This document shows positions 8,361-16,437 of a stretch of 64,000 bases of DNA, piece after piece. The position numbers and the translations under genes were made by a program. How positions within the stretch are numbered: position 1 is the first letter of the stretch; each line of letters begins with the position of its first letter. Source of the stretch: Australimonas brisbanensis. Its GTDB lineage: Bacteria; Chloroflexota; Dehalococcoidia; Lucifugimonadales; Australimonadaceae. Under the pieces are notes generated by a model, which made no database searches, had not been told where the DNA came from, and saw nothing but the letters and a program-made list of their open reading frames with translations. The stretch lies in the NCBI GenBank assembly GCA_038147155.1, contig JAYQTA010000005.1:1-64000 (forward strand), in the 5' to 3' direction.

Positions 8361-9257
8361 CTAGGCCTCTGCGAGGTAGTCGGCGGCCACGTCCGCCAAA
8401 CGGTCCACCTGGTCCAGGTCCGCGCAGCCGGGCTCCAGGATCAGCTCGTCCGCGCCGATGGCCTCGTAGTGGTGGATCGCCTCCAGCAGCTCCTCATCCG
8501 TGGTGGGCATGGGCACCTCCATGGTGGCCGCATCGCCTCGGAAGGAGTAGTAGGAGCGGATCGACTCGGCGGTGCGCGCCGCGGCGTAGGGGCCCAGGGC
8601 GCAGGTGAGCGCCGTGACCAGACGCGGGCGGCCGGGACGGCCCGCCTCCTTCCACGCGGCCTCCACCACCTTGTAGTAGCCCGCGACCTCGGCGGAGGCG
8701 TTGGACGCGCCCTTGCCGGCGGAACCGGAGATGTACCCGTCACCCAGGCGGCCGGACCGGCGCAGCGCCGCCTCGGAGCGCCCGCCGATCAGCAGTTCCG
8801 GGCCGCCCTTGCGGGCCGGAGCCGGGCCGATGGGCCCCGCCTCGTCCGAGTACGCCTCGCCCCGCCAGATGCGGCGCATGGTGGTGATCTGCTCCTCAAA
8901 GTGGCGCCCGCGTGCCCTCATGGGCACCTGCGCCGCGGCGAAGTCGTCGGGGCGCGAGCCCACGCCCAGCCCCAGGGAGAAGCGCCCGCCGCTGATGGCG
9001 TCGATGGACGCCACCTGCTTGGCCGTGACGGCGGCCCCGCGCAGGGGTAGCACCAGCACCGTGGGCATGAGCCGGATGCGCTCGGTGACGGCGGCGGCGG
9101 CGGTCATGGTGATGAGCACGTCGTGATTACCGTAGACCAGCCGGTCGATCATGGCCAGGGAGGAGAAGGGTCCCTCGTCGGCGCGCTGCGCCCACTCCAG
9201 GATGCGCTCGCTGCGGCCTGCGGGCATGGTCTTGGGGAACGCGATGCCGATCTCCAT
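8361..9257 (-). CDS. LLM class flavin-dependent oxidoreductase
   Basis: 298 aa, luciferase-like TIM barrel. Family marks: MEIGIAFPK at the start, ITMTAAAAVTERIRL (about residues 49-63) and ISGGRFSLGLGVGS (about 88-101, the flavin/F420 binding region). These enzymes use FMN or F420 to oxidise or reduce small organic molecules, and this one probably serves the surrounding aromatic catabolism. AGGAGAG lies upstream of the ATG at 9257, and a TAGCAT -10 sits further up. It faces the gene at 6898 tail to tail. A second LLM gene lies at 46117-47040, beside the other LigB gene. Confidence 0.85.
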   Translation of the reverse strand: MEIGIAFPKTMPAGRSERILEWAQRADEGPFSSLAMIDRLVYGNHDVLITMTAAAAVTERIRLMPTVLVLPLRGAAVTAKQVASIDAISGGRFSLGLGVGSRPDDFAAAQVPMRARGRHFEEQITTMRRIWRGEAYSDEAGPIGPAPARKGGPELLIGGRSEAALRRSGRLGDGYISGSAGKGASNASAEVAGYYKVVEAAWKEAGRPGRPRLVTALTCALGPYAAARTAESIRSYYSFRGDAATMEVPMPTTDEELLEAIHHYEAIGADELILEPGCADLDQVDRLADVAADYLAEA

Positions 9258-9350
9258 GGGGACTCTCCTGGTTGGTCTGTGGGATGGGGATGCTAGGGGG
9301 CCGGGTGTGAGCCGTCAACGCCGGCTCCGCGCAGCGGTTCAGAACAGCAG

Positions 9351-9371
9351 AAAGGGCCCCGCAGGGCCCCT
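9351..9371 (-). terminator. Terminator of the tRNA operon
   Basis: On the minus strand, downstream of tRNA-Arg, GGGCCC-TGCG-GGGCCC forms a 6 bp stem, extendable by a G-T and an A-T pair, followed by TTT. It ends the three-tRNA transcript. Confidence 0.55.
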
Positions 9372-9383
9372 GGTGTTGAATGG

Positions 9384-9456
9384 CGCGCTAGGTGGGACTC
9401 GAACCCACGACCTCGTCCTCCGCAGGGACGCGCTCTATCCACTGAGCTACTAGCGC
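9384..9456 (-). tRNA. tRNA-Arg (anticodon GCG)
   Basis: 73 nt cloverleaf. Acceptor GCGCTAG pairs with CTAGCGC; D arm GCTC/GAGC; anticodon stem CGTCC/GGACG with loop CTGCGGA gives anticodon GCG (reads CGC, and CGU by wobble). The T arm is GTGGG-TTCGAGT-CCCAC, the discriminator is G, and CCA is genome-encoded at 9381-9383. GCG is uncommon in bacteria, where an ACG anticodon converted to ICG normally reads CGN. Last of three tRNAs in one transcript. Confidence 0.93.
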
Positions 9457-9506
9457 CGGTGTGAGCAGTGCCGCCGCGTCATGCGGCGGCGGGTTGATGT
9501 TGTTGG

Positions 9507-9589
9507 TGCCGAGGGCGAGATTTGAACTCGCACGCCCTTGCGGACACTGCGCCCTGAACACAGCGCGTCTGCCGTTCCGCCACCTCGGC
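9507..9589 (-). tRNA. tRNA-Leu (anticodon CAG)
   Basis: 83 nt class II tRNA with a long variable arm (about GTGTCCGCAAGGGCGT). Acceptor GCCGAGG pairs with CCTCGGC. Anticodon stem CTGTG/CGCAG with loop TTCAGGG gives CAG, reading CUG, the dominant Leu codon in this GC-rich genome. Discriminator A and an encoded CCA at 9504-9506. Confidence 0.95.
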
Positions 9590-9600
9590 ACATCAACTGG

Positions 9601-9673
9601 TGGGCGATACAGGATTTGAACCTGTGACCTCTTGCGTGTGAAGCAAGCGCTCTAACCGCTGAGCTAACCGCCC
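9601..9673 (-). tRNA. tRNA-Val (anticodon CAC)
   Basis: 73 nt. Acceptor GGGCGGT pairs with ATCGCCC (one G-T pair); anticodon stem CTTGC/GCAAG with loop TTCACAC gives CAC, reading GUG. The T arm is ACAGG-TTCAAAT-CCTGT; discriminator A; CCA encoded at 9598-9600. First of the three co-transcribed tRNAs. Confidence 0.95.
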
Positions 9674-9684
9674 GTCCACGGCTT

Positions 9685-9713
9685 ATTGTCCACGCAGACG
9701 GGTGCGGTGTAAA
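9685..9713 (-). promoter_or_regulatory. Promoter of the Val-Leu-Arg tRNA operon
   Basis: Minus strand: TTTACA (9713-9708), a 17-base spacer, then GACAAT (9690-9685). Transcription would begin a few bases before tRNA-Val at 9673. It is a good sigma70-type match for a stable RNA gene. Confidence 0.6.
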
Positions 9714-9726
9714 GGGCCGGTGGGCC

Positions 9727-10821
9727 TCAGACGCCCGCGTCGGCGGGCTGGCTGAGGGAGGCGGCATAGGCCTCGGTGCGCTCAGCGGCCACCTGCCGGT
9801 AGAACGCCGCGTCGTAGTAGCGCTCCGCCCGGTGCAGTGGCAACGGCTGGCCGCCGAAGCCGCGTTTGAACCGCGCGATGTTCACCTCCTTGGCGGAGGG
9901 TACGTCGTGGGGCAGCGGCCCGTACTGCTGCCACCCGATCTCATAGCGCGCATAACCGTGCTCCCTGAGCCAGGTGATGGCCCCCCACTGGAGGGCGTGG
10001 CCCACGGGCAGGTCGCCAGCGTCAGGGTCGGTGCAGCCTGAGCCGTAGTAGGCGCCAGCACCGTGGAGGAACAGGAGGGCGAAGCCCACCGGCTGCCCGT
10101 CCTGGCTCGCCTCGACCAGAGCCGCGAGTCCCTGACGTACCCAATCGAACATCATGTCGAAGGTCGCCTGCGCCCGGGTGACCCTCCCCGCAGCCCGGGC
10201 GTGCATCGCCTGGTATGCGGCCAACCGCTCGTGCGCGACCTGGGGGCCGTGCAGCACCTCGACCGTGAATAGGCTCCCCGCCCGCTTCACGTCGGCGCGG
10301 TGGCCCTTGCGCATCCCCCGCTCCAGGGCGTTCAGGGAGGGGCCCAGGTCTATCACCTGGGTCGCCAGGGAGGTGTCCACCGCACCGCGGGCAAGCAGCG
10401 GGAGCAGATGCTGCTGTTGCGCCGACGGAGCCAGGGGGGACCAGGCGAAGCGCGCCCTCAGCGCCCCCTCTTCCCTGGCGATGCCGTCCACCGCTTGCCA
10501 TCCCGCATCCTCCACGCGCCGACGGAGCCCGTCGCTGGCCCCACCAGCCGCGCCAAGGGCAAGGGCGGGGCCGTGCCCCCCGCCGAAGGAGAGCTCCACG
10601 CCATGGGGGTGGCGCTCCACCAACAAGGGCGCCACCGCATGGACCCGGCTCCCCTCCACGACCAGGAGGGACCGCTCACGGGCCTGCAGGTCGGGCCGGT
10701 AGGCCACGGAGTAGTCGAGCCACTCCCGCGTGTGCCAGAACCAGGCGTCAGGGCTCTCGCCACAAAGCGCGCCCCACGCTTCGGAGAGACCAGGGGAGAA
10801 GGGGATGACCTCGAGGCTCAT
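9727..10821 (-). CDS. FemAB-like GNAT acyltransferase (Acetyltransf_6 type)
   Basis: 364 aa with the double GNAT arrangement of FemAB/CelD-like proteins (PF13480). The central region has the MRKGHRADVKRA helix seen in this family and, towards the end, YARYEIGWQQYG followed by FKRGFGG, which form the acyl-donor site. Such enzymes transfer an amino acid or acyl group to peptidoglycan precursors or exopolysaccharide sugars. At the edge of the glycan locus it probably decorates a cell-surface sugar, but peptidoglycan cross-bridge work is equally possible. ATG at 10821. It reads in the same direction as the 2OG oxygenase gene upstream, 119 bases apart; that gap holds nothing recognisable. Confidence 0.7.
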   Translation of the reverse strand: MSLEVIPFSPGLSEAWGALCGESPDAWFWHTREWLDYSVAYRPDLQARERSLLVVEGSRVHAVAPLLVERHPHGVELSFGGGHGPALALGAAGGASDGLRRRVEDAGWQAVDGIAREEGALRARFAWSPLAPSAQQQHLLPLLARGAVDTSLATQVIDLGPSLNALERGMRKGHRADVKRAGSLFTVEVLHGPQVAHERLAAYQAMHARAAGRVTRAQATFDMMFDWVRQGLAALVEASQDGQPVGFALLFLHGAGAYYGSGCTDPDAGDLPVGHALQWGAITWLREHGYARYEIGWQQYGPLPHDVPSAKEVNIARFKRGFGGQPLPLHRAERYYDAAFYRQVAAERTEAYAASLSQPADAGV

Positions 10822-10940
10822 ACGCTGGCCTCACCGGAGCGGCCCTGGTTTCCGTACTTCATGGCGACCCCGCACCAGCGGCGGATAACCGCACGCACAT
10901 GGTTTGTTCGCTCAGCACCACTCTTGTCTCAGACCCCTCG

Positions 10941-11915
10941 CTAGTGGCGGGAGCGCTGGCCCACCTGTCCGGAGCGGCGTCGCACGGTTCGCAGCGCGGT
11001 GCGCACTCCCGCTGGCAGGTGGCGCGCCACCCAACCACGGGCGCCACCGCCGCCGGGCTGGTGCGAGCGGGCCCCGATCACCAGTTCCTCCCATCCGTTG
11101 GAGGAGGTCTGGGGAGGGTCGGCGTACCACAGGTTACCGTAGAGCTGGGTGCGCTGCCCCTTCAGGTGGTCGTAGGCTGCCTTGACCCCATGCATGGTGT
11201 CGGAGCCCGGCTGAAAGATGACGATGGAGTTGTTGCAGCGCTGCTCCTCCACCACCTCGCACCAGTCCCAGGGCACCCAGCACCGATCCGCGCCCTCTTT
11301 CCCCTCCCAGTAGTGCTGCACGTAGCGGTACTCGGGCTTGTAGGTCAGGTACTGGGTGTGGTGCTCCTGCTGTTCCGATCCCGGGTAGGGGTTGATGTTG
11401 ACCATGTAGGTGAGCGCCTTGCGCCGGATGTCCGGGTGAGGGCTGATCTCGTACCCGGCCAGATACTTCTGCAGCCCGTTGTCCACCCAGGTCTCCTCGA
11501 AGGGCACGCCGAACCGGTCCGCGAGAGCACGGTTGAATCCCTCGGAGGCGAGGAAGGCGCTCAGTTCCTTCAGGATGGGGCTCGGCGGAGCCATGAGGCG
11601 CAGGGTGACCCCGAACCCCTCACAGGCGCTGTTGTTCAACCCGCCGGTGGGCCCCTTCTCCGCGTGCCAGCGGACGTAGGTGCCCTGATCGGTGATGCAG
11701 CCGGGGAAGTCGATGATCTTGTAGCCACGCCGGTACAGCGCATCGAACAGCGCATCGTCAGTGGCGACTGCAGGCACGTTCACCTCAGGCGCGGTGACGA
11801 TCCCCTCGAAGTCGGCGCCTGAGAGGAACCCCTCGATGGCGATGTGCCGGAAAGGCCCCTCGGTGAAGGGGGTGTTGCGGATCTTCTCCAGCAGGTAGTC
11901 GAAACGGTTCTGCAT
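10941..11915 (-). CDS. 2-oxoglutarate/Fe(II)-dependent oxygenase-like protein
   Basis: 324 aa. A double-stranded beta-helix oxygenase is suggested by HPDIRRKALTYMVNINP (an HxD metal pair followed by the ALTYMVNINP strand of prolyl-4-hydroxylase-type enzymes) and, later, DTMHGVKAAY plus GQRTQLYGNLWY, which supply the distal His and the Arg that holds 2-oxoglutarate. Comparable proteins occur in capsule and exopolysaccharide clusters and may hydroxylate a sugar or lipid. Substrate unknown. The N-terminus (MQNRFDYLLEKIRNTPF) is helical. ATG at 11915. Confidence 0.65.
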   Translation of the reverse strand: MQNRFDYLLEKIRNTPFTEGPFRHIAIEGFLSGADFEGIVTAPEVNVPAVATDDALFDALYRRGYKIIDFPGCITDQGTYVRWHAEKGPTGGLNNSACEGFGVTLRLMAPPSPILKELSAFLASEGFNRALADRFGVPFEETWVDNGLQKYLAGYEISPHPDIRRKALTYMVNINPYPGSEQQEHHTQYLTYKPEYRYVQHYWEGKEGADRCWVPWDWCEVVEEQRCNNSIVIFQPGSDTMHGVKAAYDHLKGQRTQLYGNLWYADPPQTSSNGWEELVIGARSHQPGGGGARGWVARHLPAGVRTALRTVRRRSGQVGQRSRH

Positions 11916-11960
11916 GCCTGATACCCCTCATCCGCACTATGCGTCATCGGCGCGGGGGGT

Positions 11961-12614
11961 TCAATCCGCCCCGCTGTCCTTGCCGCCGCGGGTGTCCCAG
12001 CGCCCGGTGAGGGTGTTGCGCACCGAGAGCAGGATGATCTTCACGTCCAGCCACGGGCTCATGCGCCGGATGTACTCCCGGTCGTAGCGCAGCTTGAGCT
12101 CGTTGTCGTCGGCGGGGTTGTAGACCTGGGAGAGGCCCGTGAGCCCCGGCGGGACGGCGAGCCGCTCCTCGAAGCCCGGGTAGCGCTCCTCCAGCATGCG
12201 CTGTTCGGCCACGGCCAGGGCGCGCGGGCCCACGAAACTCATGTCGCCCCGCCAGATGGACAGGAGCGAGGGCAGTTCGTCCAGGGCCGTCTTGCGCAAA
12301 AAGCGTCCCACCGGGGTGATGCGCGGGTCGTTCTCCTCGGTCCACACGGGGCCGAGCTTGTCGGCGTCCACCACCATGGTGCGGAACTTGCGCACGGCGA
12401 AGGGACGCCCGCCCCGGCCAGCCCGCTGCTGGGCGTAGAAGATGGGGCCCCGGTCGCCCAGCCAGATCAGCAGGGGCAGCACGGTCCAGAGGGCGAGCCA
12501 GAGCGGGGCCAGCGCCAGGTGCGCGCCGATGAGGATCAGCAGGTCCAGCGGGCGCTTGTAGCGCGCCCGCCAGGGCAGCGGCCCAGGCGCCGGTGCTGCG
12601 GCCGGGGGAACCAA
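11961..12614 (-). CDS. Initiating sugar-phosphate transferase (bacterial sugar transferase, PglC/WcaJ type)
   Basis: About 217 aa, typical of single-domain members of PF02397, which load a sugar-1-phosphate onto undecaprenyl phosphate to start glycan assembly. Visible marks: one N-terminal hydrophobic re-entrant segment (LILIGAHLALAPLWLALW), then GPIFYAQQRAGRGGRPF, KFRTM, LRKTALDELPS and SFVGPRALAV, all diagnostic; the D-E pair in LDELPS is the catalytic dyad. No ATG fits. The best start is TTG at 12614, two bases after the stop of the epimerase gene, implying coupled translation. Ends in KDSGAD. Confidence 0.85.
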   Translation of the reverse strand: MVPPAAAPAPGPLPWRARYKRPLDLLILIGAHLALAPLWLALWTVLPLLIWLGDRGPIFYAQQRAGRGGRPFAVRKFRTMVVDADKLGPVWTEENDPRITPVGRFLRKTALDELPSLLSIWRGDMSFVGPRALAVAEQRMLEERYPGFEERLAVPPGLTGLSQVYNPADDNELKLRYDREYIRRMSPWLDVKIILLSVRNTLTGRWDTRGGKDSGAD

Positions 12615-12616
12615 GC

Positions 12617-13609
12617 CTAGGCGCTGGCCCGGCGGGGCTCCGGGCTCGTTGCACGCCCCTCGCCGGCCAACTGGTCCCAGATCCACGGGTAGGTCTTGGC
12701 CAATCCTTGCTTGAGGGTGGTGCGGGGCTCCCAGCCCAGCAGCTCGCGCAGCAGGTTGTTGTCGGAGTTGCGTCCGCGCACGCCCTGGGGCTTGGTGAGG
12801 TCGTGGATGCGGGTGACGGCCTTGCCCGCCACCTCGGCCACGGTGTCCACCAGCTCGTTCACCGTCACCATCTCCTCGGTGCCGAGGTTGATGGGCCCGG
12901 TGTAGCCGGAGGCCATGATGCGGATCAGCCCCTCCACGCAGTCGTCGATGTAGCAGAAGGAGCGGGTCTGGAGCCCGTCGCCCCACACCTCGATGCTGCC
13001 GCCGTCGGCCACGATGCCGATCTTGCGCATGATGGCGGCGGGGGCCTTCTCCTTGCCGCCGTCCCACGTGCCCAGGGGGCCGTAGATGTTGTGGAAGCGC
13101 ACCAGCCGCACGTCGAGGCCGAGCTCCTCGTGGTAGTATGTGGCGAGCTGCTCGGTCATGAGCTTCTCCCACCCGTACCCCTTCTCCGGGTCGGCGGGGA
13201 CGGCGTCCGTCTCCTTCAGGTCCTCGATGTCCGGCTTGTCCTGGAGGAACGAGGGGTACACGCACGCGGAGGAGGTGTAGAGCAGGCGTCGCGCGCCCGC
13301 CAGGTGCGCAGCCTCCAGCATGTGGCAGTCGATGAGCAGGTTGTTGCGGGTGAGGTTGGCGTGGTTGGCGGTAATGTAGCCGATGCCGCCCATGTCCGCC
13401 GCCAGGTGGTAGACCTCCTCCACCCCGGCGCACGCGCGCATGGCGCCCTCGAAGGAGCGCAGGTCCGCCACGATGAACTCGTCAGCGGCGCTCGCCTCGA
13501 ACTCCGGCTCCTTGATGTCCACACCGCGCACCCAGTGGCCCTCAGCCTTGAGGCGCCTCACCAGGTGGTGGCCGATGAACCCACCCGCTCCCGTCACCAC
13601 GATCCGCAT
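12617..13609 (-). CDS. GDP-mannose 3,5-epimerase
   Basis: 330 aa short-chain dehydrogenase/reductase. The Rossmann motif is TGAGGFIG (residues 6-13). The match to plant GDP-D-mannose 3',5'-epimerase is specific: ADMGGIGYI, SSACVYPSF, RFHNIYGPLGTWDGGKEKAP and WGDGLQTRSF. Cys116, Tyr145, Lys149 and Lys188 sit at a constant offset of 29 from the plant catalytic residues C145, Y174, K178 and K217. It would convert GDP-mannose to GDP-L-galactose and/or GDP-L-gulose for the surface glycan. The gene lies directly upstream of the initiating transferase, in the same direction. Confidence 0.88.
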   Translation of the reverse strand: MRIVVTGAGGFIGHHLVRRLKAEGHWVRGVDIKEPEFEASAADEFIVADLRSFEGAMRACAGVEEVYHLAADMGGIGYITANHANLTRNNLLIDCHMLEAAHLAGARRLLYTSSACVYPSFLQDKPDIEDLKETDAVPADPEKGYGWEKLMTEQLATYYHEELGLDVRLVRFHNIYGPLGTWDGGKEKAPAAIMRKIGIVADGGSIEVWGDGLQTRSFCYIDDCVEGLIRIMASGYTGPINLGTEEMVTVNELVDTVAEVAGKAVTRIHDLTKPQGVRGRNSDNNLLRELLGWEPRTTLKQGLAKTYPWIWDQLAGEGRATSPEPRRASA

Positions 13610-13629
13610 GCTGCTCGTGCTCCAAAGCC

Positions 13630-14394
13630 TCAGCCGGCGGAACCCTCCGGCGGGCGGTGCAGGTATTGGAGGAGCTTCTGGGCGGGCTTGAGCACCGGCA
13701 CCAAGAGCCCCTGGGCCCGGCCGAACCGGCGCCAGGCCCCGAACGCTTGCATGTTACCAGCGGCGATGTTGCGCAACGACCGGTTGGAGTTGCCGCCTAG
13801 CGTCATCCGCAGCATCACGCGGGGGATGTAGCGGGTGCGGATGCGCTCGCCCAGGAAGAGGCGCAGCATGTGGTCGTAGTCGGCGGCGACGCGCAGGGTG
13901 ATGTCGAAGAGTCCCGCGCGCTCGTACACCCCCCGGCGGGCGAACAGCGTGAAGTGGGGGGGCATCCACCCCAGGTGCAGCTTCCAGCGCGCGTAGCGGC
14001 CGGTGCGCCAGTAGCGCCGCACGGTATCGTCATCGTCCACGTACACCAGGTCGCCGAAGCACGCGTCCACGTCCGGGTCGGCCAGCGCGGCGGCCACGTC
14101 CCGGAACACGTGCGGATCCTCGTACCGGTCGTCGGCGCCCAGCAGGCCGATCACATCGCCTGTGGCGCGCTCGATGCCCTTGTTCAGCGCGTCGAAGATG
14201 CCCTTATCGGGCTCACTCACCAGCACGCTCACACGCTCGCCGTACCCGCGCACCACGTCCACCGTGGCATCGCGCGAGCCGCCGTCCATGACGATGAGCT
14301 CCACCTCCCCATCGAAGCGCTGGCACACCACCGAGTCCAGCGCCTTGGAGATGCGCGGGTCGTTGTAGACGGGGATGACGATGGAGATCTTCAC
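13630..14394 (-). CDS. Family 2 glycosyltransferase
   Basis: 254 aa GT-A fold enzyme. It begins MKISIVIPVYND; the nucleotide-binding region VMDGGSRDATVDVV and the DXD-like metal site (GADDRYED, about residues 103-110) are clear. The second half has GWMPPHFTLFARRGVYERAG and an ending helix. It resembles the colanic-acid WcaA/WcaE type of transferase, which adds a sugar to a lipid-linked oligosaccharide at the cytoplasmic membrane face. GTG start at 14394; 20 bases upstream of the epimerase gene, likely the same transcript. Confidence 0.85.
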   Translation of the reverse strand: MKISIVIPVYNDPRISKALDSVVCQRFDGEVELIVMDGGSRDATVDVVRGYGERVSVLVSEPDKGIFDALNKGIERATGDVIGLLGADDRYEDPHVFRDVAAALADPDVDACFGDLVYVDDDDTVRRYWRTGRYARWKLHLGWMPPHFTLFARRGVYERAGLFDITLRVAADYDHMLRLFLGERIRTRYIPRVMLRMTLGGNSNRSLRNIAAGNMQAFGAWRRFGRAQGLLVPVLKPAQKLLQYLHRPPEGSAG

Positions 14395-14460
14395 GCTACT
14401 GCCTCCTGGGCTGGTGCGCCCATGCTACCCAGGCACGAGGCCACCCCACAACGCGCGGCG

Positions 14461-14490
14461 CTGACAGACCAGGGCTCGAAGCCCTACTAT
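14461..14490 (+). promoter_or_regulatory. Promoter of the methyltransferase gene at 14518
   Basis: CTGACA (14461-14466), an 18-base spacer, then TACTAT (14485-14490), 27 bases before the ATG at 14518. It lies in the divergent gap with the GT2 gene. Confidence 0.5.
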
Positions 14491-14517
14491 GCGTTTGAGT
14501 CCCGGACGAGGTGAGCT

Positions 14518-15264
14518 ATGTGTCCACGCACCGCAAACGGCCCTGAGCGCCCCTCCGGCAAGGTGCTCGCCTCCCGCATCTACCCCCGCTTCTTCCCGCT
14601 CGACCCACAGGACCGGGTGGTCAACCTGGGGTGGGGTGAGGGGCCGCAGGCCGTCGTCTACGCGGGACAGGGGCGCGAGATGGTGGGGGTGGACATCAAT
14701 CCTGAACGGGTTCGCCGCTCGGTGGAGGCCGCGAGGGCGGCGGGGGCGGTGGGCTACCGGGCGATCTGCGCCAACGTGGAGGAGACGGGGCTCGACGCCG
14801 GGGCCTTCGAGAAGGCGATCGCGATCGATGTGATCGAGCACGTGGAGCACCCGGAACGGCTGCTGGCCGAGGCACGCCGCCTGCTGGTGCCCGGCGGGCG
14901 CCTGCTCATCACCTTCCCCGCACTCCACGACCGGTACGTAGACGTGGGCGGCTGGCTCAAGCGCACCCTGCGTCGTCGCACCGCGCCGGTCCACCCGGAC
15001 GGGTGGGACCCGGACCACCACAACCAGGACCGGCCCGTGAGCGCGTGGCTGCGGATGACGCGTGAGGCCGAGTTCACCCTGGAGCGCTCCCGCGCCAGCA
15101 CCCTCTTCCCTCCACTGCACCTGGTGGGGGTGCCCCGCTTCTGGTTCTCCAACCCCCTGGTGCGCGCGGTGGACGGGTTCCTGGCCCGATTGCCCGGGGT
15201 GCGCAGGTGGGGGCAAACGCTGGTCTGCTCCTACCGGCTTACCCGGGAGGGGGAGCCCTCGTGA
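14518..15264 (+). CDS. Class I SAM-dependent methyltransferase
   Basis: 248 aa. SAM-binding motif I is VVNLGWGEGPQ (about residues 37-47), with the acidic motif II residue in VGVDINPERV. Motif post-II reads AIAIDVIEHVEHPERLL and motif III LLVPGGRLLITFP. The WGEG in place of the usual G.G.G is slightly unusual. It has the look of methyltransferases acting on glycan or lipid intermediates (Methyltransf_11). A GAGGTGAG ribosome site precedes the ATG. It overlaps the next glycosyltransferase by GTGA, so the two are translationally coupled. Confidence 0.8.
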   Translation: MCPRTANGPERPSGKVLASRIYPRFFPLDPQDRVVNLGWGEGPQAVVYAGQGREMVGVDINPERVRRSVEAARAAGAVGYRAICANVEETGLDAGAFEKAIAIDVIEHVEHPERLLAEARRLLVPGGRLLITFPALHDRYVDVGGWLKRTLRRRTAPVHPDGWDPDHHNQDRPVSAWLRMTREAEFTLERSRASTLFPPLHLVGVPRFWFSNPLVRAVDGFLARLPGVRRWGQTLVCSYRLTREGEPS

Positions 15265-16421
15265 GCCCAGCCCCCACCGCTGCGCACCCGGCGCGCGTGG
15301 CGTTCCTCTACGCCAATGACCCCGACCCGCTCCTGCTCGAACGCATGGCCACCCTGGAGGCCACGGGACGCTACCAGGTTCACGCCCTCTACTGGCACCG
15401 GGCCCGGTCTCCCCTGAACATCCCCTTCACCTCCACGCTCCCTGCCGGCCGTTTCAGCCGGGTGGACCTGCCCGACCCACGCGGCGGGCTGGCGCGCCGC
15501 GCCCTGCTGTCGGCCCGGTTCGCGTGGGCGGCGGCACGGTGGTTACGACGCCTGCGCCCCGATGCGGTGCACGCCGTCTACCCGGACATGCTCGCCGTCG
15601 CACGTCTCGCCCTGGCCCCATCCTCCCGCACGCCCCTCGTCTACGACCTGTGGGACGTGATCGGCCCGCAGCGCCCCCCGGCCCCCATGCGCTGGCTGTA
15701 CCGGCTCCTCCTGCGCCGGGTGGGGCTGGTCTGCGTGACCTCACCAGCCTACGCGGACGATTACCTGCGCCCCAACGGACTGCTGCCCCGCGGGGCGCCC
15801 GTGCTGGACACTTCCAACTGCCCCGTGTGCGCAGGGCGTCCGGCACCCGCGCCGCTCCCCGGTGGCCCCCTGACCATCGGCTACATCGGCAACGTGCGGG
15901 TGCGCGAGCAGCTGAACACACTGGTGGAGGCCGTGCGCTCGGTGCGGGGAGAGGGCCGGGACGTGCAGGTGCTGATCGCGGGCGCAGGGGAGGACGGCGC
16001 GCTGGCGGAGCGGCTGGCCGCCCAGCACCCCTTCGTGCGCTACACCGGCCCCTACGACCATGCCCGGCAGGCCGCCGGGCTGTACGGCCAGGTGCACGTG
16101 GTGTTCGCGGTCTACCCGCAGCGATCCCTCAATTACCGCCTGCACCTGGCCCGCCGGCTCCACGACGCCATCGTCTCGGGCAGGCCGGTCATCGTCGCGG
16201 AGGGCAGCCACATGGCGCAGGGGGTCGCGGCCGAGGGCACCGGGTGGGCCATTGGCGATGCGGACACGCATGCGCTGGCGGGTCTGCTGCGGCGCCTGTG
16301 TGATGACCCCACCGTCCTGGACACCGCCGCCAGAGCGGCCTGCGGGGCACGGGAGGCGCATTGCTTCGAGCGGTACGCGCCGGCGTACATCGCCGCCTAC
16401 GACCGGCTCCTGGGCGGCTGA
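15261..16421 (+). CDS. Family 4-like glycosyltransferase
   Basis: 386 aa with GTG start at 15261 overlapping the upstream TGA (GTGA) and preceded by GGGAGGGGGA. GT-B fold: the N-terminal domain contains RVAFLYANDPDPLLLER and a central PLVYDLWDVIGPQRP; the C-terminal domain contains LTIGYIGNVRVREQLNTLVEAV and VLIAGAGEDG. The EX7E-type donor site is weak: AEGSHMAQGVA takes the place of the usual E-A-x-x-G region. It probably adds one sugar of the surface glycan. A GTG 54 bases earlier could also start translation but overlaps the methyltransferase more. Confidence 0.75.
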   Translation: MSPAPTAAHPARVAFLYANDPDPLLLERMATLEATGRYQVHALYWHRARSPLNIPFTSTLPAGRFSRVDLPDPRGGLARRALLSARFAWAAARWLRRLRPDAVHAVYPDMLAVARLALAPSSRTPLVYDLWDVIGPQRPPAPMRWLYRLLLRRVGLVCVTSPAYADDYLRPNGLLPRGAPVLDTSNCPVCAGRPAPAPLPGGPLTIGYIGNVRVREQLNTLVEAVRSVRGEGRDVQVLIAGAGEDGALAERLAAQHPFVRYTGPYDHARQAAGLYGQVHVVFAVYPQRSLNYRLHLARRLHDAIVSGRPVIVAEGSHMAQGVAAEGTGWAIGDADTHALAGLLRRLCDDPTVLDTAARAACGAREAHCFERYAPAYIAAYDRLLGG

Positions 16422-16437
16422 AGGATCAGCCCGCCCC
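16412..16437. terminator. Bidirectional hairpin between convergent glycosyltransferase genes
   Basis: GGGCGGCTGA-agga-TCAGCCCGCCC (one bulged C) spans the stop codons of the genes at 15261 (+) and 16426 (-). It can fold on both strands but has no clear T tract. Confidence 0.35.
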
